Assembly: GCA_002507565.1 (NCBI GenBank)
Contig: MOXJ01000001.1
Location: forward strand, 186,001 to 250,000
Direction of reading: 5' to 3'
DNA length: 64,000 bases
Origin: Candidatus Reconcilbacillus cellulovorans
GTDB taxonomy: Bacteria; Bacillota; Bacilli; Paenibacillales; Reconciliibacillaceae
Notes under the pieces: model-generated
The model's input: only the letters and a program-made list of their open reading frames with translations
Databases searched by the model: none
What the model was told of the DNA's origin: nothing
Part shown: positions 17,567-28,073 of the stretch, in pieces
How positions within the stretch are numbered: the first letter of the stretch is position 1
Layout: each line of letters begins with the position of its first letter
Translations under genes and position numbers: made by a program

Positions 17567-19632
17567 CAGTCGCGGCCCCCCTCCTGCCGGTCCGGCGAAG
17601 CGGAAGGAAGCGAGGAACCGGCCTTCGCCTGGTCGGAAGCGCCAGTTCCGCCGGCGCTCGGGCTTTGCGGGGCACCCGACGACTCAGGACGGAGATCGGC
17701 GTAGCTGCGCGTGATGTAACTGACGCGTTTGTCGTCGACGTACACCTGGATGGCGGCTGCACGATCGCGCGTCACCGTTACGGGAACGCGGTACACTTTC
17801 GCCTCGGAAATCCGTTCGTCGCTCCACGTAAACCATTCGGCATGCCGGGCGTCCATGATCTGAATCCGAACGGCGGACTCGACGCCTTCTTTGACCGGAA
17901 ACACTTGCAGGTTGACCGTTCCTTCAACCACATCGTCGGGCAACCCGGAACTGACGAACACCGTGATGGTTTCACCGGGCGCAACCGGATCGCCGGGATT
18001 GTATGGAAATTGCTTAAATATTTTACCTTTTTCATTCAAACTAGGCATTTCCTCAACTTTCAGTACCGAACGCTCCAATCGGTTTTCACGCAGGATGCGT
18101 TTGGCTTCATCCGGTGTGTAACCGCGCAAATCCGGCATCGGCACCTTGTCCGGCCCTTTGCTGACCGACAGCGTCAGCTCGACGCTGGCCGGATCGAACT
18201 CCGCGCCTTCCGCGGGATCCTGAGCGACGACGACACCGGCCGGTTGGTCGCTGGCGACTTCCATTTTCCTGACGCGGTTTTCCGGAATACCCAACCGGTC
18301 GAGCTGCGTGCGGATGACATCGTCATATTTCATGCCGACAAAACCGGGCATCCGAGGCGCCTGCTTGCCGGCGCTGACGTAGAGCACGACCGACGAACCG
18401 ACGACCTTGCGGATGTCGACCGGATCCTGTTTGAACACCACATCGGCGGGAACGTCGCTGCCTTCGGGAGGTTCTTCCCGTATGATTTCCGGTACGAGCT
18501 TCGCGTCGCGAATTTCCCGTTCGGCGACGTCGACCCGTTTGCCGACGACGTTCGGCACCATCACTTCTTCTGGATTCAGCATGCCGAGCACGTACTGAAC
18601 GCCGAACCAGGTTCCGACCAACACGGCCAGGACAAACGCAATTCCGATCGTCGGCCGCACCCATCGCCGTCTGCGGGGCGTTTCCCCGCTTTCGGCCTGC
18701 CCGCCGGCGCCGCTCGGATCGACGGCCCGGTCGCGGCCTGACCTGACTGCCGGCATGACTTTCGTCTGTTCATCATCTTCCTCAAGGAACAGACGCTTCG
18801 GTTCGTTGCGACGCGCCGGGGAAAGACACGTCTCCAGGTCCTCCATCATTTCCGCAGCGGTCTGGTAACGCTCGTTGCGGTTTTTGCGCGTCGCCTTCAG
18901 CACCACGTTTTCAAGACTCTGCGGAATGGCCGGGTTCAGCTTGCGCGGTTCTTCGAACGACTCCTGCACGTGTTTAAGCGCCACGCTGATCGGGCTTTCC
19001 CCGTTAAACGGCAGTTTTCCCGTCAACATTTGATACAGGACGATGCCGAGCGAATACAGGTCCGATTGAGCTCCCGCCGGCAAACCTTTCGCGTATTCGG
19101 GAGACACGTAATGCACGCTGCCGACGACGGTGCCGGTGTGCGTGAGCTGCGAAGCGTCCGCCGCTCGCGCGATTCCGAAGTCGGTTACTTTCACCCAGCC
19201 GCCCTTGCTGATGAGAATGTTGTGCGGTTTGATGTCGCGATGAATAATGCCGTTTGCGTGCGCATGGTCGAGCGCGTCGCAAATCTGAACGGCGATGCGG
19301 ACCGCTTCCTCGGGCGAAAGCGGAGCGCGCTCGCGGATCAGTTCGTTCAACGTCTTGCCCTCGACGTATTCCATCACGATGTAATGCGTATCGCCGTCCT
19401 GACCGACGTCGTAAACCGAGACAACGTTCGGGTGAGACAACGAGGCCGCCGAGCGGGCCTCCCGCCGAAAACGCTGGATGAATTCTTCGTCGTGCACATA
19501 CTGAGACCGAAGGATTTTAACCGCAACATGCCGGTTCAGCACCGTATCGAGCGCTCTGTACACGACCGCCATGCCGCCGCCGCCGATCCGCTCCAGCAAT
19601 CGGTATCGTCCGCCGAGCCGTTCGCCGGTCAT
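17566..19632 (-). CDS. prkC: PASTA-domain Ser/Thr protein kinase PrkC
   Basis: A 688-residue membrane kinase that senses muropeptides/cell-wall fragments. Order: kinase domain (about 10-270) with P-loop IGGGGMA, Lys39, HRDIKPHN (131-138) and DFG (151-153); a charged juxtamembrane stretch; one membrane span (about 328-350); three extracellular PASTA repeats (about 356-422, 425-492, 496-563), and a C-terminal extension (564-688) with an Ig-like region and a Ser/Gly-rich tail. It governs germination, stationary-phase and cell-wall responses. Start overlaps the phosphatase gene (ATGA). The count of three PASTA repeats matches B. subtilis. Confidence 0.97.
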   Translation of the reverse strand: MTGERLGGRYRLLERIGGGGMAVVYRALDTVLNRHVAVKILRSQYVHDEEFIQRFRREARSAASLSHPNVVSVYDVGQDGDTHYIVMEYVEGKTLNELIRERAPLSPEEAVRIAVQICDALDHAHANGIIHRDIKPHNILISKGGWVKVTDFGIARAADASQLTHTGTVVGSVHYVSPEYAKGLPAGAQSDLYSLGIVLYQMLTGKLPFNGESPISVALKHVQESFEEPRKLNPAIPQSLENVVLKATRKNRNERYQTAAEMMEDLETCLSPARRNEPKRLFLEEDDEQTKVMPAVRSGRDRAVDPSGAGGQAESGETPRRRRWVRPTIGIAFVLAVLVGTWFGVQYVLGMLNPEEVMVPNVVGKRVDVAEREIRDAKLVPEIIREEPPEGSDVPADVVFKQDPVDIRKVVGSSVVLYVSAGKQAPRMPGFVGMKYDDVIRTQLDRLGIPENRVRKMEVASDQPAGVVVAQDPAEGAEFDPASVELTLSVSKGPDKVPMPDLRGYTPDEAKRILRENRLERSVLKVEEMPSLNEKGKIFKQFPYNPGDPVAPGETITVFVSSGLPDDVVEGTVNLQVFPVKEGVESAVRIQIMDARHAEWFTWSDERISEAKVYRVPVTVTRDRAAAIQVYVDDKRVSYITRSYADLRPESSGAPQSPSAGGTGASDQAKAGSSLPSASPDRQEGGRD

Positions 19633-20393
19633 CGTCGTCCCCCCTTCCCCTCTGAGGATTCCGGCTCATTCGCCAAAAGAACGACCGTAATGTTGTCCTC
19701 GCCGCCGGCTTCCATCGCCTTTTCGACCAGCGCGCCGACTTTCGCCTCAGGATCCCCGCTCCTGCTGACGATTTCCAACATGACCCGCTCGTCGACGAGC
19801 CCGCTCAGCCCGTCGCTGCACAGCAACAGCACGTCGTTCGGCTCCCATTCGACATGTCGGATGTCGACCTCGACTTCAGGCGCGGTCCCGAGCGCGCGCG
19901 TCAGCACGTTGCGGCTCGGATGCGCCATCGCTTCCTCCGGCGTCAATTCTCCTGCCCGGAGCAGCTCGTTGACGAGCGAATGGTCTTCCGTCAGCCGGCT
20001 GATCGTTCCGCCGCGAATCAAATATGCCCTGCTGTCGCCGATATGGCCGATCGTGACGCGGCGCGGCGTCGCGATCGCCACGACGACCGTCGTGCCCATA
20101 CCCGCGTATTGCGACCGGGTGATGGAGTATTCGAACACTTTCCGGTTCGCCGCCGCGATCGCACCGCGCAACAGCCGTTCGAATTCCTCGGGCGACATCC
20201 CGGGATCGATCGCCTGCAGTTCCTCGCGAATAATATCCGACGCCATCTGGCTGGCGACGTCGCCGGCGCGATGTCCGCCCATTCCGTCGGCCACGAGCGC
20301 GAGCGAACATCCGTCGGAAAGAAACTGAACGACGGCTCGGTCTTCGTTCGTCTTACGGATTTTGCCGATTTCGGAACGGTTGGCGATTTTCAA
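19629..20393 (-). CDS. prpC: PP2C-type protein phosphatase PrpC (Stp1)
   Basis: The 254-residue cytoplasmic phosphatase that reverses PrkC phosphorylation. It has the PP2C motifs RKTNEDR, LVADGMGGH (metal-binding Asp), GDSRAYLIR, LTEDHS, LLLCSDGLSG and GGEDNITVVL. The start is TTG at 20393: GAGGTGA lies 8 nt upstream and the product begins (M)KIANRSEIG, as in B. subtilis. It follows rlmN by 8 bp and overlaps prkC by 4 bp. Confidence 0.95.
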   Translation of the reverse strand: MKIANRSEIGKIRKTNEDRAVVQFLSDGCSLALVADGMGGHRAGDVASQMASDIIREELQAIDPGMSPEEFERLLRGAIAAANRKVFEYSITRSQYAGMGTTVVVAIATPRRVTIGHIGDSRAYLIRGGTISRLTEDHSLVNELLRAGELTPEEAMAHPSRNVLTRALGTAPEVEVDIRHVEWEPNDVLLLCSDGLSGLVDERVMLEIVSRSGDPEAKVGALVEKAMEAGGEDNITVVLLANEPESSEGKGGRR

Positions 20394-20401
20394 CCCCCGA
20401 C

Positions 20402-21457
20402 TCACCTCGCCCGGGTTTCCAGATATTTGGCCCGCAACTGCCCGCATGCCGCAGCGATGTCGCCGCCCTGTTCGCGCCGGATCGTCGCATTGACGCCGCG
20501 ACGCGTTAAGACGCGCTGAAACCGGAAAACGTCTTCGCGCGGCGTCCGCGTATATTTTCGCTCCGGGACGTAGTTGACGGGAATTAGATTGACGTGCACG
20601 AGGGCGGAAGGAAAGACCGTCAACAAATCCGCTAGTTCCTCCGCGTGTTCCGGCCGGTCGTTGACTCCGCCGATCAACGCGTACTCGAACGTCAGGCGGC
20701 GGCCCGTTTTCCGCACGTAATAAAGACAGGCCTCGATCAGATCGGCAAGCGGGTACTTCCGATTGACGGGCATCAGCTTCGAACGGAGCGCATCGTTCGG
20801 CGCGTGCAGCGAAACGGCGAGATTGATCTGCGTTTCCTCGTCGGCAAAACGGTAAATGTTCGGAACAATTCCGCTTGTCGAGACGGTCACGTGGCGTTGG
20901 CCGATGTTCAATCCTTTCGGATGGACGAGCACGCGCAAAAATTTCATCGTCGCCTCATAATTTTCAAACGGCTCGCCGATGCCCATGACGACGACGCTGC
21001 TGACGCGTTCGCCTTCCGGATCGAGCGACCGCTGCGCATAAACGACCTGCGCGACGATCTCGCCCGACGAAAGATTGCGCTTGAGCCCGCCCAGCGTCGA
21101 CGCACAAAACGTACATCCGATACGGCAGCCGACCTGCGTCGTCACGCAGACGCTGTTGCCGTACCGATGCCTCATGACGACGGTCTCGATGGCGTTTCCG
21201 TCCTCAAGGCCGAACAAAAACTTAACCGTGCCGTCGCGCGACACCTGACGCTCGATTTCCCGCAATGCGACGTATCGAAATTGTTCTGCAAGCTTGGCGC
21301 GCAGAGCTTTCGGCAAATTCGTCATGGCGTCGAAGCCGTCGATCCGCTTTACGTACAACCAGTCAAACACCTGACTGGCCCTATAGGCCGGCTCCCCGCA
21401 CCCGCGCATCCAGGCTTCCCATTCCTCATACGTCAAATCATAGGCATACGGTTTCAT
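20402..21457 (-). CDS. rlmN: 23S rRNA (A2503-C2)/tRNA (A37-C2) methyltransferase RlmN
   Basis: A 351-residue radical-SAM enzyme that makes 2-methyladenosine in 23S rRNA and some tRNAs. The cluster motif C-RIG-C-TF-C is in [13 protein letters not shown]; other signatures are [31 protein letters not shown] and the catalytic cysteine near the C-terminal [14 protein letters not shown] 21457 gives the normal N terminus; the long upstream extension of the frame is antisense to rsmB's end. It leads into prpC. Confidence 0.97.
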   Translation of the reverse strand: MKPYAYDLTYEEWEAWMRGCGEPAYRASQVFDWLYVKRIDGFDAMTNLPKALRAKLAEQFRYVALREIERQVSRDGTVKFLFGLEDGNAIETVVMRHRYGNSVCVTTQVGCRIGCTFCASTLGGLKRNLSSGEIVAQVVYAQRSLDPEGERVSSVVVMGIGEPFENYEATMKFLRVLVHPKGLNIGQRHVTVSTSGIVPNIYRFADEETQINLAVSLHAPNDALRSKLMPVNRKYPLADLIEACLYYVRKTGRRLTFEYALIGGVNDRPEHAEELADLLTVFPSALVHVNLIPVNYVPERKYTRTPREDVFRFQRVLTRRGVNATIRREQGGDIAAACGQLRAKYLETRAR

Positions 21458-21536
21458 CCGTCGTTCACGTCCGTATCCGGTTCGTTCGACTTTCTGCCTT
21501 ATTGTAACACAAAACGGGCTGCCGACGCATCCGACG

Positions 21537-22895
21537 CTACCTGCGCCGCAGCCGCGCGATGAAAAATCCGTCGGAACCGTATTCATGAGGTAAAATAAGC
21601 GCCATTCCCCTGCGCGCGTCTTCTCGACCCGGCAAGACGCCGGCCGGAAACGGATCCAGCTCGAAGTCCGGATGCCGCGACAGAAACGCGCGGATTTGAT
21701 CCTCGTTTTCCTCCGGTTCGATAGTGCAAGTGCTGTAGACAAGAAGGCCGCCAGGCCGGACGAATCGGCAGACGGAGTCGAGCAGTTCCGCCTGGAGAAC
21801 GGACAGTTCCCGAATTTGATCCTCGGTCTTCCGCCAGCGCGCCTCCGGCTTGCGGCGAAGTACGCCGAGGCCGGAACAGGGCGCGTCCAACAATACGCGA
21901 TCGAACGATTCCGGTAACCCAGCTTCGGCCAGTCGCCGCGCATCCGCACAGAAGGCGTGAATCGTCCGAAGGCCGAGCCGCTCGGCCTGCCGGCGGATTA
22001 AACCGATTTTCCCCTCGTGCACGTCGCACGCCCAAACCTCTCCGCGGTCGGCCATCCGTTCGGCCAGATGCGTCGCCTTGCCGCCGGGAGCGGCGCAGGC
22101 GTCCAACACGCGCATGCCGGGCTGCGGATCGACGACTGCGGCCACGAGCATCGAGCTTTCGTCCTGAACCGTCATCAAACCGTCCTCGTGCCATCGCGAA
22201 GCGACGAGTCCGCCAGCTCCGCCCGAGACGACGACGCCCTCCGGCGCAAGTACGGAAGCCGCTGCATCGTAACCGGCATCGCGCAGTTCGGCGACAAGCG
22301 CCTCCCGCGTGACGCGAAGCGGATTGACGCGCAGCGCGAAGCGCGGCTTCTCGTTGTTTGCCGCCAGCATTCGCTCGGCGATTTCAAGGCCGAACCGGCG
22401 GACCCACCTGTTGACCATCCAGACCGGATGCGAATGAACGAGAGCCAAACGTTCCGGCAAAGGCAAGCCATCCGGAATCACGCAGCGTCCACGGTTGCGC
22501 GCCATGTTGCGAAGCACCGCGTTGACAAGCGAAGCGACGCCGGCATGCCCTCTCCGCTTAGCGATGGCGACCGCTTCGGACACGGCGGCATAATCTGGGA
22601 TCTTTTCCAGAAAAAGAAGTTGATAGGCAGACATCCGCAACAGCGGCCGCACCCACACTTCCATGCGGACGTCTTTGCGTTTTAAAAACAGATCTAGAAA
22701 AAAGTCGAGCGTGTTTTGCCGCTTTAACGTGCCGTAAACGAGTTCGGTGACCAGCGCGGCGTCTTCGGCGGAAAGACACCCCGATCGCAACCGCTCGTTC
22801 AACAGCAGCTGACTGTAGGCACCGTGCGCTGTCACGCGGACAAGAATATCAAGCGCCAGCTCACGGGCCGACGTTCGGGCTTCTCCGCCGTTCAT
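21537..22895 (-). CDS. rsmB: 16S rRNA (cytosine967-C5)-methyltransferase RsmB
   Basis: 452 residues: an N-terminal NusB-like RNA-binding domain (about 8-140) and a C-terminal Rossmann methyltransferase domain. SAM-binding motif [16 protein letters not shown], catalytic pair [12 protein letters not shown] and [11 protein letters not shown] are intact. It methylates C967 of 16S rRNA. The ATG overlaps the fmt stop (ATGA). Gene order def-fmt-rsmB is the usual Bacillus order. Confidence 0.97.
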   Translation of the reverse strand: MNGGEARTSARELALDILVRVTAHGAYSQLLLNERLRSGCLSAEDAALVTELVYGTLKRQNTLDFFLDLFLKRKDVRMEVWVRPLLRMSAYQLLFLEKIPDYAAVSEAVAIAKRRGHAGVASLVNAVLRNMARNRGRCVIPDGLPLPERLALVHSHPVWMVNRWVRRFGLEIAERMLAANNEKPRFALRVNPLRVTREALVAELRDAGYDAAASVLAPEGVVVSGGAGGLVASRWHEDGLMTVQDESSMLVAAVVDPQPGMRVLDACAAPGGKATHLAERMADRGEVWACDVHEGKIGLIRRQAERLGLRTIHAFCADARRLAEAGLPESFDRVLLDAPCSGLGVLRRKPEARWRKTEDQIRELSVLQAELLDSVCRFVRPGGLLVYSTCTIEPEENEDQIRAFLSRHPDFELDPFPAGVLPGREDARRGMALILPHEYGSDGFFIARLRRR

Positions 22896-23842
22896 GCGCC
22901 GAGTACCGTCCCCAGAAGCATCCGGCCGCCGCGGACAAAGTCGGCCGCCGCCATCGGCCGTTTACCAGCCGGCTGAAGTTGCGTCAGCCGAAGTACGCCG
23001 CGCCCGCACCGGACATCCACGCCTTCTCCTCCGACGCGCACGACCGTACCCGGCTCCGCTTCCGCCGCGGACTCGACGTCGTCCAAAGGAATGCAAGCCC
23101 ACACTTTCAGCACGTCGCCGTTATACAGCGTATACGCACCCGGTGACGGGTGCAAGCCGCGCACCTGGCAGGACAGATCGCGCGCGGGACGCTCCCATCG
23201 GATGATTTCGTCTGCCCGGGTCAAATTGGGTGCATACGTTGCCTCTTCCTCCCGTTGCGGAACCGGGCGAATGCGACCGGCGATCCAGTCCGGAAGCGTT
23301 GTTCCTAGCAACTCCGCACCGGCCCTGGCAAGCTTCTCCGTCATCGTTCCCGCCGTGTCGTCTTCCCCGATCGGCACCTCGACCTGGCTGACGATGTCGC
23401 CGGCGTCGAGGCGTTCGACCATGCGCATGATCGTCACGCCGGTCACGGACTCACCGTTCATGATCGCCCGCTGGATCGGCGCACCGCCTCGGTATTTCGG
23501 CAGAAGCGACGCATGTACGTTCAGACAGCCGAGCGGAGGGGCGTCCAGCAGCGCCTTCGGAACAATTTGGCCATATGCGGCGGTTACAATCAAATCCGGC
23601 TTCAACCGGAAAACGTCCTCCAGCGCTTCCTCCGCCTTCAGCCGCGGCGGCTGCAGGACCGGCAAGCCGAGCCGAACCGCTTCCGTCTTGACGGGCGGTG
23701 GAGTGAGCTCGCGCTTGCGCCCTTTCGGTCGGTCCGGCTGCGTCACGACGCCCGCCACCGCATACCGCCGCTCCACCAACAGACGCAGAATCGGAACGGC
23801 GAATTCGCTTGTTCCCAAAAAAACGACCCGAATGTCCGTCAC
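22892..23842 (-). CDS. fmt: Methionyl-tRNA formyltransferase
   Basis: A 316-residue enzyme that formylates initiator Met-tRNA with 10-formyl-THF. N-terminal catalytic domain with VVFLGTSEFAVP, the catalytic Asn/His/Asp set in LNVHASLLPKYRGGAPIQ and GDIVSQ, and a C-terminal OB-like domain (about 205-316; ARDLSCQVRGLHPSPGAY, LQPAGKRPM). It overlaps def and rsmB by 4 bp each, a tightly coupled initiation-methionine cassette. Confidence 0.97.
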   Translation of the reverse strand: MTDIRVVFLGTSEFAVPILRLLVERRYAVAGVVTQPDRPKGRKRELTPPPVKTEAVRLGLPVLQPPRLKAEEALEDVFRLKPDLIVTAAYGQIVPKALLDAPPLGCLNVHASLLPKYRGGAPIQRAIMNGESVTGVTIMRMVERLDAGDIVSQVEVPIGEDDTAGTMTEKLARAGAELLGTTLPDWIAGRIRPVPQREEEATYAPNLTRADEIIRWERPARDLSCQVRGLHPSPGAYTLYNGDVLKVWACIPLDDVESAAEAEPGTVVRVGGEGVDVRCGRGVLRLTQLQPAGKRPMAAADFVRGGRMLLGTVLGA

Positions 23843-24309
23843 GGCTCCGACTCCTCCGGCTCCGGCCGATAGACGCGGATCGCGATGTCGGTGAACAACA
23901 CGCCGTTTAGATGGTCGATTTCATGCTGAAAAATGCGCGCAAGAAAATCGGTCGCCGTCATCTCCACCGGCCGGCCGTGGCGATCCTGGCCGCGGACGAC
24001 GATCCTCGTCGCCCGCCGGACGTCGCCGCGCAGGTCGGGGATGCTCAGGCAACCCTCCGACGCGATCTCTTCTCCCGACATTTCGACGATCTCCGGATTG
24101 ACCATCTCGATCAGGCCGTCGCCGGCGTCGACGACAATCGCCCGTTTCAGGACGCCGACTTGCGGCGCCGCCAGTCCGACGCCCGGCGCGGCATACATCG
24201 TCTCCGCCATGTCGTCCAGCAGTTTGTGCAGATTCGCGTTGAATTTGGTCACCGGCTTGGCTACCTCGCGCAAGACCGGATCGGGTACTTTCACGATCAT
24301 CCGGATCGC
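23839..24309 (-). CDS. def: Peptide deformylase
   Basis: Removes the formyl group from new proteins. The 156-residue sequence carries the three metal motifs: GVGLAAPQVG, EGCLSIP and HEIDHLNG, with the cysteine and two histidines that bind iron or zinc. It is of the type 1 (Gram-negative-like) length, without the insertion of type 2 enzymes. I chose ATG 24309 (MAIRMIVKVPDP); GAGGAG is 10 nt upstream, and a second ATG at 24300 would also be possible. Confidence 0.95.
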   Translation of the reverse strand, partial: AIRMIVKVPDPVLREVAKPVTKFNANLHKLLDDMAETMYAAPGVGLAAPQVGVLKRAIVVDAGDGLIEMVNPEIVEMSGEEIASEGCLSIPDLRGDVRRATRIVVRGQDRHGRPVEMTATDFLARIFQHEIDHLNGVLFTDIAIRVYRPEPEESEP

Positions 24310-24338
24310 CATTTCGGTTTCGCTCCTCATCGACGGTT

Positions 24339-26813
24339 TCACATGACGTTTTGCGGGCGGACGTCGACCGACACCTGCACGTTCTCCCGGCGCAGCCGAT
24401 CCGCTTCTTCGTCCAGCAGCCGCCTGAGCAGTTCAGGCATGTCGACCGTGCGGTCGAACAACGCCAAGAGGTGGAAACGATATTTCCCACCAACGCGCGG
24501 AACGGACGGCGCCGCCGGGCCGATCAGGGAAAACGTCCGACCGGTTGTCCGTCCCAGGTCGCGCAAACGGTCGGCCAGACGCTCCGCCGTCTGCATCGCC
24601 TTCGCGAACGTCTCATGCATCACGGCAACGAGCGCCAGATCGCGAAACGGCGGATAGCCGAGCCGGCGGCGTTCGGCCAGTTCGCGGACGACAAACGACG
24701 CGTAATCGTGCCTGCTGGCGCAGACGATGCTGTAATGGTCGGGATCGTATGCCTGGATCACCACTTCGCCCGGCCGCTCGCGCCGGCCGGCACGGCCGGC
24801 GGCCTGGGCCAAGAGCTGAAACGTCCTTTCCGCCGACCGGAAATCGGGAAGCCGCAGCGTTGCATCCGCCGCCATGATGCCGACCAGCGTAACGCCGGGA
24901 AAATCGAGCCCCTTGGCGACCATCTGCGTCCCGATCAGCACGTCCGCACCGCCTTCGGCGAACGTCCGGACGATCCGCTCGTGCGCGCCTTTCCGCGACG
25001 TCGTGTCCAGATCCATCCGGAGAACGCGCGCCCCGGGAAACCGCTTGCGCAGCTCTTCCTCGACGCGCTGCGTCCCCGCGCCGAAATGGCGGATATACGG
25101 GCTGCCGCACTCCGGACATTCCCGCGTTTCCGACTGCGCGTAACCGCAGTAGTGACAACGCAGCGAAGCGGAAAAACGATGGTACGTCAGGGAGATGTCG
25201 CAATGCGGACATTTCGCCGCAAAGCCACAGGCGCGGCACATGACGAACGTCGCGTACCCGCGCCTGTTCATGAGCAGGACGGCCTGCTCCCCCCGCACGA
25301 GCCGCTCCTCCAGCGCCGCGGCAAGCTTGCGGCTGAACATCGACCGGTTGCCGACGCGCAACTCCTCGCGCATGTCGACGACGCTGACATCCGGCAACGG
25401 CCTGTCGCCGACGCGCCTCGGCATCGAAAGCCAGCGAATCGAACCATGCGCTTGCCGCGCGGGATTGACCGGAGCGTCCGACGCCGCGAAACGTTCCAGC
25501 GACGGCGTAGCGGATCCGAGCAGCACCGGGGCCGAATGATGCCGGCCTCGCCAAAGTGCGACGTCAACGGCGTGGTATTTCGGACTGTCATCCTGTTTGT
25601 ACGACGATTCGTGCTCCTCGTCCAAGACGATCAGGCCGATATCGGCAAACGGCGCGAATACCGCCGACCGGGCGCCGACGACAATCCGTGCTTCCCTACG
25701 GACGATTTTACGCCACTCATCGTACCGCTCGCCCGGCGAAAGACGGCTGTGCAGCACCGCGACCGCCGGCCCGAACCGACTTTTAAAACGCTCGACCGTC
25801 TGCGGCGTCAAAGAAATTTCCGGCACGAGCACGACGGCTTCCCTTCCCGTTTCCAGACACGCCCGAATCGCTTGCAAATACACTTCCGTCTTGCCGCTGC
25901 CGGTTACCCCGTGCAGCAAAAACGCCTCGTGCCTGCGCGCCCGGACGGCTTCTTCAATCGGACCGAGCACGCGCCGCTGATCCTCCGTCAAATTCGGAGG
26001 TTCATCCGGCGTGAACGACCGGCCTGCGTATGGATCTCTCGCCGTTTCCCTTTCATAAATACGCACGAGCCCCGCTTCGGCCAATGCACGGAAAACCGAC
26101 GCCGGAACGTTCGCCTCTTCGGCCAAACGCGCCAGTTCCATAGGGCCGCCGTTTCGAAGCAACGCCTCAAGCGCCGCACGCCGCCGGACGGCGCCAGAAG
26201 GGAGCCGGTCGAGCTCCCGGCGCAGACGTTCCACATTGACGGCCGGCTCCACAAACGCCATACGCTTCGGACGAAGCCGATCGCGAACCTCCCGCTTTTC
26301 CGCCAACATCCCTTCGGCCAGCCAATGGTTTATTCGATCCGCCCAATGCGGAAACTTCTTCAGAAATTCTTCTTCTGTCACTTCGCCTTTGGCATGAAGC
26401 CACGCCCATACCTTCGCCTCATCGGGCAGCATCGCCGCACCGGGGGCTGGGGCGAACGGACCCGGCATGAGCAGCCTTGACGGCTTCGCCTTGAGAGCTA
26501 TAGGCGTCATCGCTTGAAGCGCCGTGATCCACGGACAGACGCACGTCTGCGCAAGCCAGCGGGCGAGTTCCACCAGCTCGGGCGTCAGCGCCGGTTCTTC
26601 GTCCAGCAGGCGGGTGATCGGCCGGACATCGGCATGATCCGTTATCGGTTCAGGCGACAGCTCCACGACGAACCCGAGAACCGCGCGCGAGCCGAACGGC
26701 ACCTCGACGCGACAGCCGACCCTAACGAGACGTTCCAACTCGGCCGGAACGAAATAATCGAACGGACGGTCGACCGCCCGGGCGGCGACGTCTACGACGA
26801 CCCGCGCGTACAC
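24339..26813 (-). CDS. priA: Primosomal protein N' (replication restart helicase PriA)
   Basis: 824 residues. N-terminal DNA-binding domain (YARVVVDVAARAVDRPFDYFVP), winged helix, helicase lobe 1 with Walker A GVTGSGKTEVY and DEEH box VLDEEHESSYK, an inserted zinc-binding region with four CxxC pairs (CRACG, CPHC, CHYCG, CPECG), and lobe 2 ending QAAGRAGRRERPGEV. It reloads the replisome at abandoned forks. The GTG at 26813 starts the protein at the family position; it lies within the last 22 bp of coaBC. The much longer upstream frame is a shadow of coaBC. Confidence 0.96.
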   Translation of the reverse strand: MYARVVVDVAARAVDRPFDYFVPAELERLVRVGCRVEVPFGSRAVLGFVVELSPEPITDHADVRPITRLLDEEPALTPELVELARWLAQTCVCPWITALQAMTPIALKAKPSRLLMPGPFAPAPGAAMLPDEAKVWAWLHAKGEVTEEEFLKKFPHWADRINHWLAEGMLAEKREVRDRLRPKRMAFVEPAVNVERLRRELDRLPSGAVRRRAALEALLRNGGPMELARLAEEANVPASVFRALAEAGLVRIYERETARDPYAGRSFTPDEPPNLTEDQRRVLGPIEEAVRARRHEAFLLHGVTGSGKTEVYLQAIRACLETGREAVVLVPEISLTPQTVERFKSRFGPAVAVLHSRLSPGERYDEWRKIVRREARIVVGARSAVFAPFADIGLIVLDEEHESSYKQDDSPKYHAVDVALWRGRHHSAPVLLGSATPSLERFAASDAPVNPARQAHGSIRWLSMPRRVGDRPLPDVSVVDMREELRVGNRSMFSRKLAAALEERLVRGEQAVLLMNRRGYATFVMCRACGFAAKCPHCDISLTYHRFSASLRCHYCGYAQSETRECPECGSPYIRHFGAGTQRVEEELRKRFPGARVLRMDLDTTSRKGAHERIVRTFAEGGADVLIGTQMVAKGLDFPGVTLVGIMAADATLRLPDFRSAERTFQLLAQAAGRAGRRERPGEVVIQAYDPDHYSIVCASRHDYASFVVRELAERRRLGYPPFRDLALVAVMHETFAKAMQTAERLADRLRDLGRTTGRTFSLIGPAAPSVPRVGGKYRFHLLALFDRTVDMPELLRRLLDEEADRLRRENVQVSVDVRPQNVM

Positions 26814-28057
26814 GAATCGGCCCCCCTGCCGGCATTGAGGCGCGCCTCGATAAGCGAAAGAAGACGTTCGGCCACTTCCCGCTTCGGCAGAAGCGGCAAC
26901 GACGCCACTAACCCGTCGGCGTCGTAAACGTCGACCCGGTTCGTGTCCGAACCGAATCCTGCACCCGGCTCGGTGACGTCGTTGACGACGATCAGGTCGC
27001 CGTTTTTCCGCCGGAGTTTCTCGACCGCGTTGCGTTGAACGTCGTCGGTCTCGGCCGCAAACAGCACGATCAGGCGGCCGTCCTTGTGCCGACCCGCCCA
27101 TTCCGCAATGTCGGGATTGCGGACAAGCTCGACCGTCCAGACGTCTTTGTCCTTTTTTTTCAATTTGCTGTCCGACCGCATTTTCGGGCGAAAGTCGGCG
27201 ACAGCGGCCGCTTTGATCAACACATCCGTTTCTTCCCATCTCGAACGAACGGCGGCAAACATATCCTCGGCCGACTCCGCGCGCACCAGCTCGACCCCTT
27301 CCGGAGGGGCGACCGACGCTTTCCCGGAGACGAGCACGACGCGGGCGCCCCGGTCGCGGGCGGCAGCCGCGATCGCATAACCCATCTTGCCCGACGAATC
27401 GTTGCCGATATACCGGACGGGATCCAGCCGCTCGACCGTTCCTCCCGCCGTCACGAGCACCCGTTTTCCCGCCAGCGGGCCGGATGGTGCGAGCAGCCGG
27501 ACGACCGCTTCCACGATTTTCTCCGGTTCCGCAAGGCGACCTTTCCCGACATAACCACACGCCAGCGGACCGTCGTCCGGCTCGACGAACCGGATCCCCC
27601 GCTCGCGCAGCAGTCGCATGTTCGCCTCCACCGCGGGGTGCCGGTACATGTGCACATTCATCGACGGACAGACGAGCACGGGCGACCGCGCGGCCAACAG
27701 CGCAGCCGTCAGCATATCATCGGCGAAGCCGTGCGCCATTTTGGCCAGAACGTCCGCCGTCGCCGGCGCGACGACGAACAGGTCGGCCTTCTCAGCCAAA
27801 TCGATGTGCGCAATGACGGACGGATCGCGCTCCTCGAACACGCCGACGGCGACGTCGTGCCCCGACAAAGCTTGAAACGTCAGCGGCGTAACGAATCGCG
27901 TCGCCGCCTCCGTCATGACGACCCGCACGCGCGCGCCCGCTTGCGTCAGCCGGCTGCAAAGCGCAGCAGCCTTGTAGGCGGCGATGCCGCCGCTGACCCC
28001 GAGCACGATCGTCCGGCCAACAAGCGGACGTTCGCGGTCCGCGCTCGTCGCGATCAT
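26792..28057 (-). CDS. coaBC: Bifunctional phosphopantothenoylcysteine decarboxylase / phosphopantothenate-cysteine ligase
   Basis: 421 residues for two steps of CoA synthesis. The N-terminal CoaC half (about 1-190) is a flavoprotein with GVSGGIAAYKA, VAPATADVLAKMA, the PSMN motif (VCPSMNVHMY) and the catalytic Cys in LACGYVGKGRL. The C-terminal CoaB half has VTAGGTVERLDPVRYIGN, KMGYAIA and KAAAVADFRP. ATG 28057 is preceded by GGGAGGG. A strong terminator hairpin lies between rpoZ and this gene, so it may have its own promoter or be attenuated. Confidence 0.96.
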   Translation of the reverse strand: MIATSADRERPLVGRTIVLGVSGGIAAYKAAALCSRLTQAGARVRVVMTEAATRFVTPLTFQALSGHDVAVGVFEERDPSVIAHIDLAEKADLFVVAPATADVLAKMAHGFADDMLTAALLAARSPVLVCPSMNVHMYRHPAVEANMRLLRERGIRFVEPDDGPLACGYVGKGRLAEPEKIVEAVVRLLAPSGPLAGKRVLVTAGGTVERLDPVRYIGNDSSGKMGYAIAAAARDRGARVVLVSGKASVAPPEGVELVRAESAEDMFAAVRSRWEETDVLIKAAAVADFRPKMRSDSKLKKKDKDVWTVELVRNPDIAEWAGRHKDGRLIVLFAAETDDVQRNAVEKLRRKNGDLIVVNDVTEPGAGFGSDTNRVDVYDADGLVASLPLLPKREVAERLLSLIEARLNAGRGADSCTRGSS

Positions 28058-28073
28058 ACCCTTCCCTCCCGGC

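Noticed and set aside
24351-26480. 709-residue plus-strand open frame
   Set aside because: Antisense to priA with no motifs; shadow.
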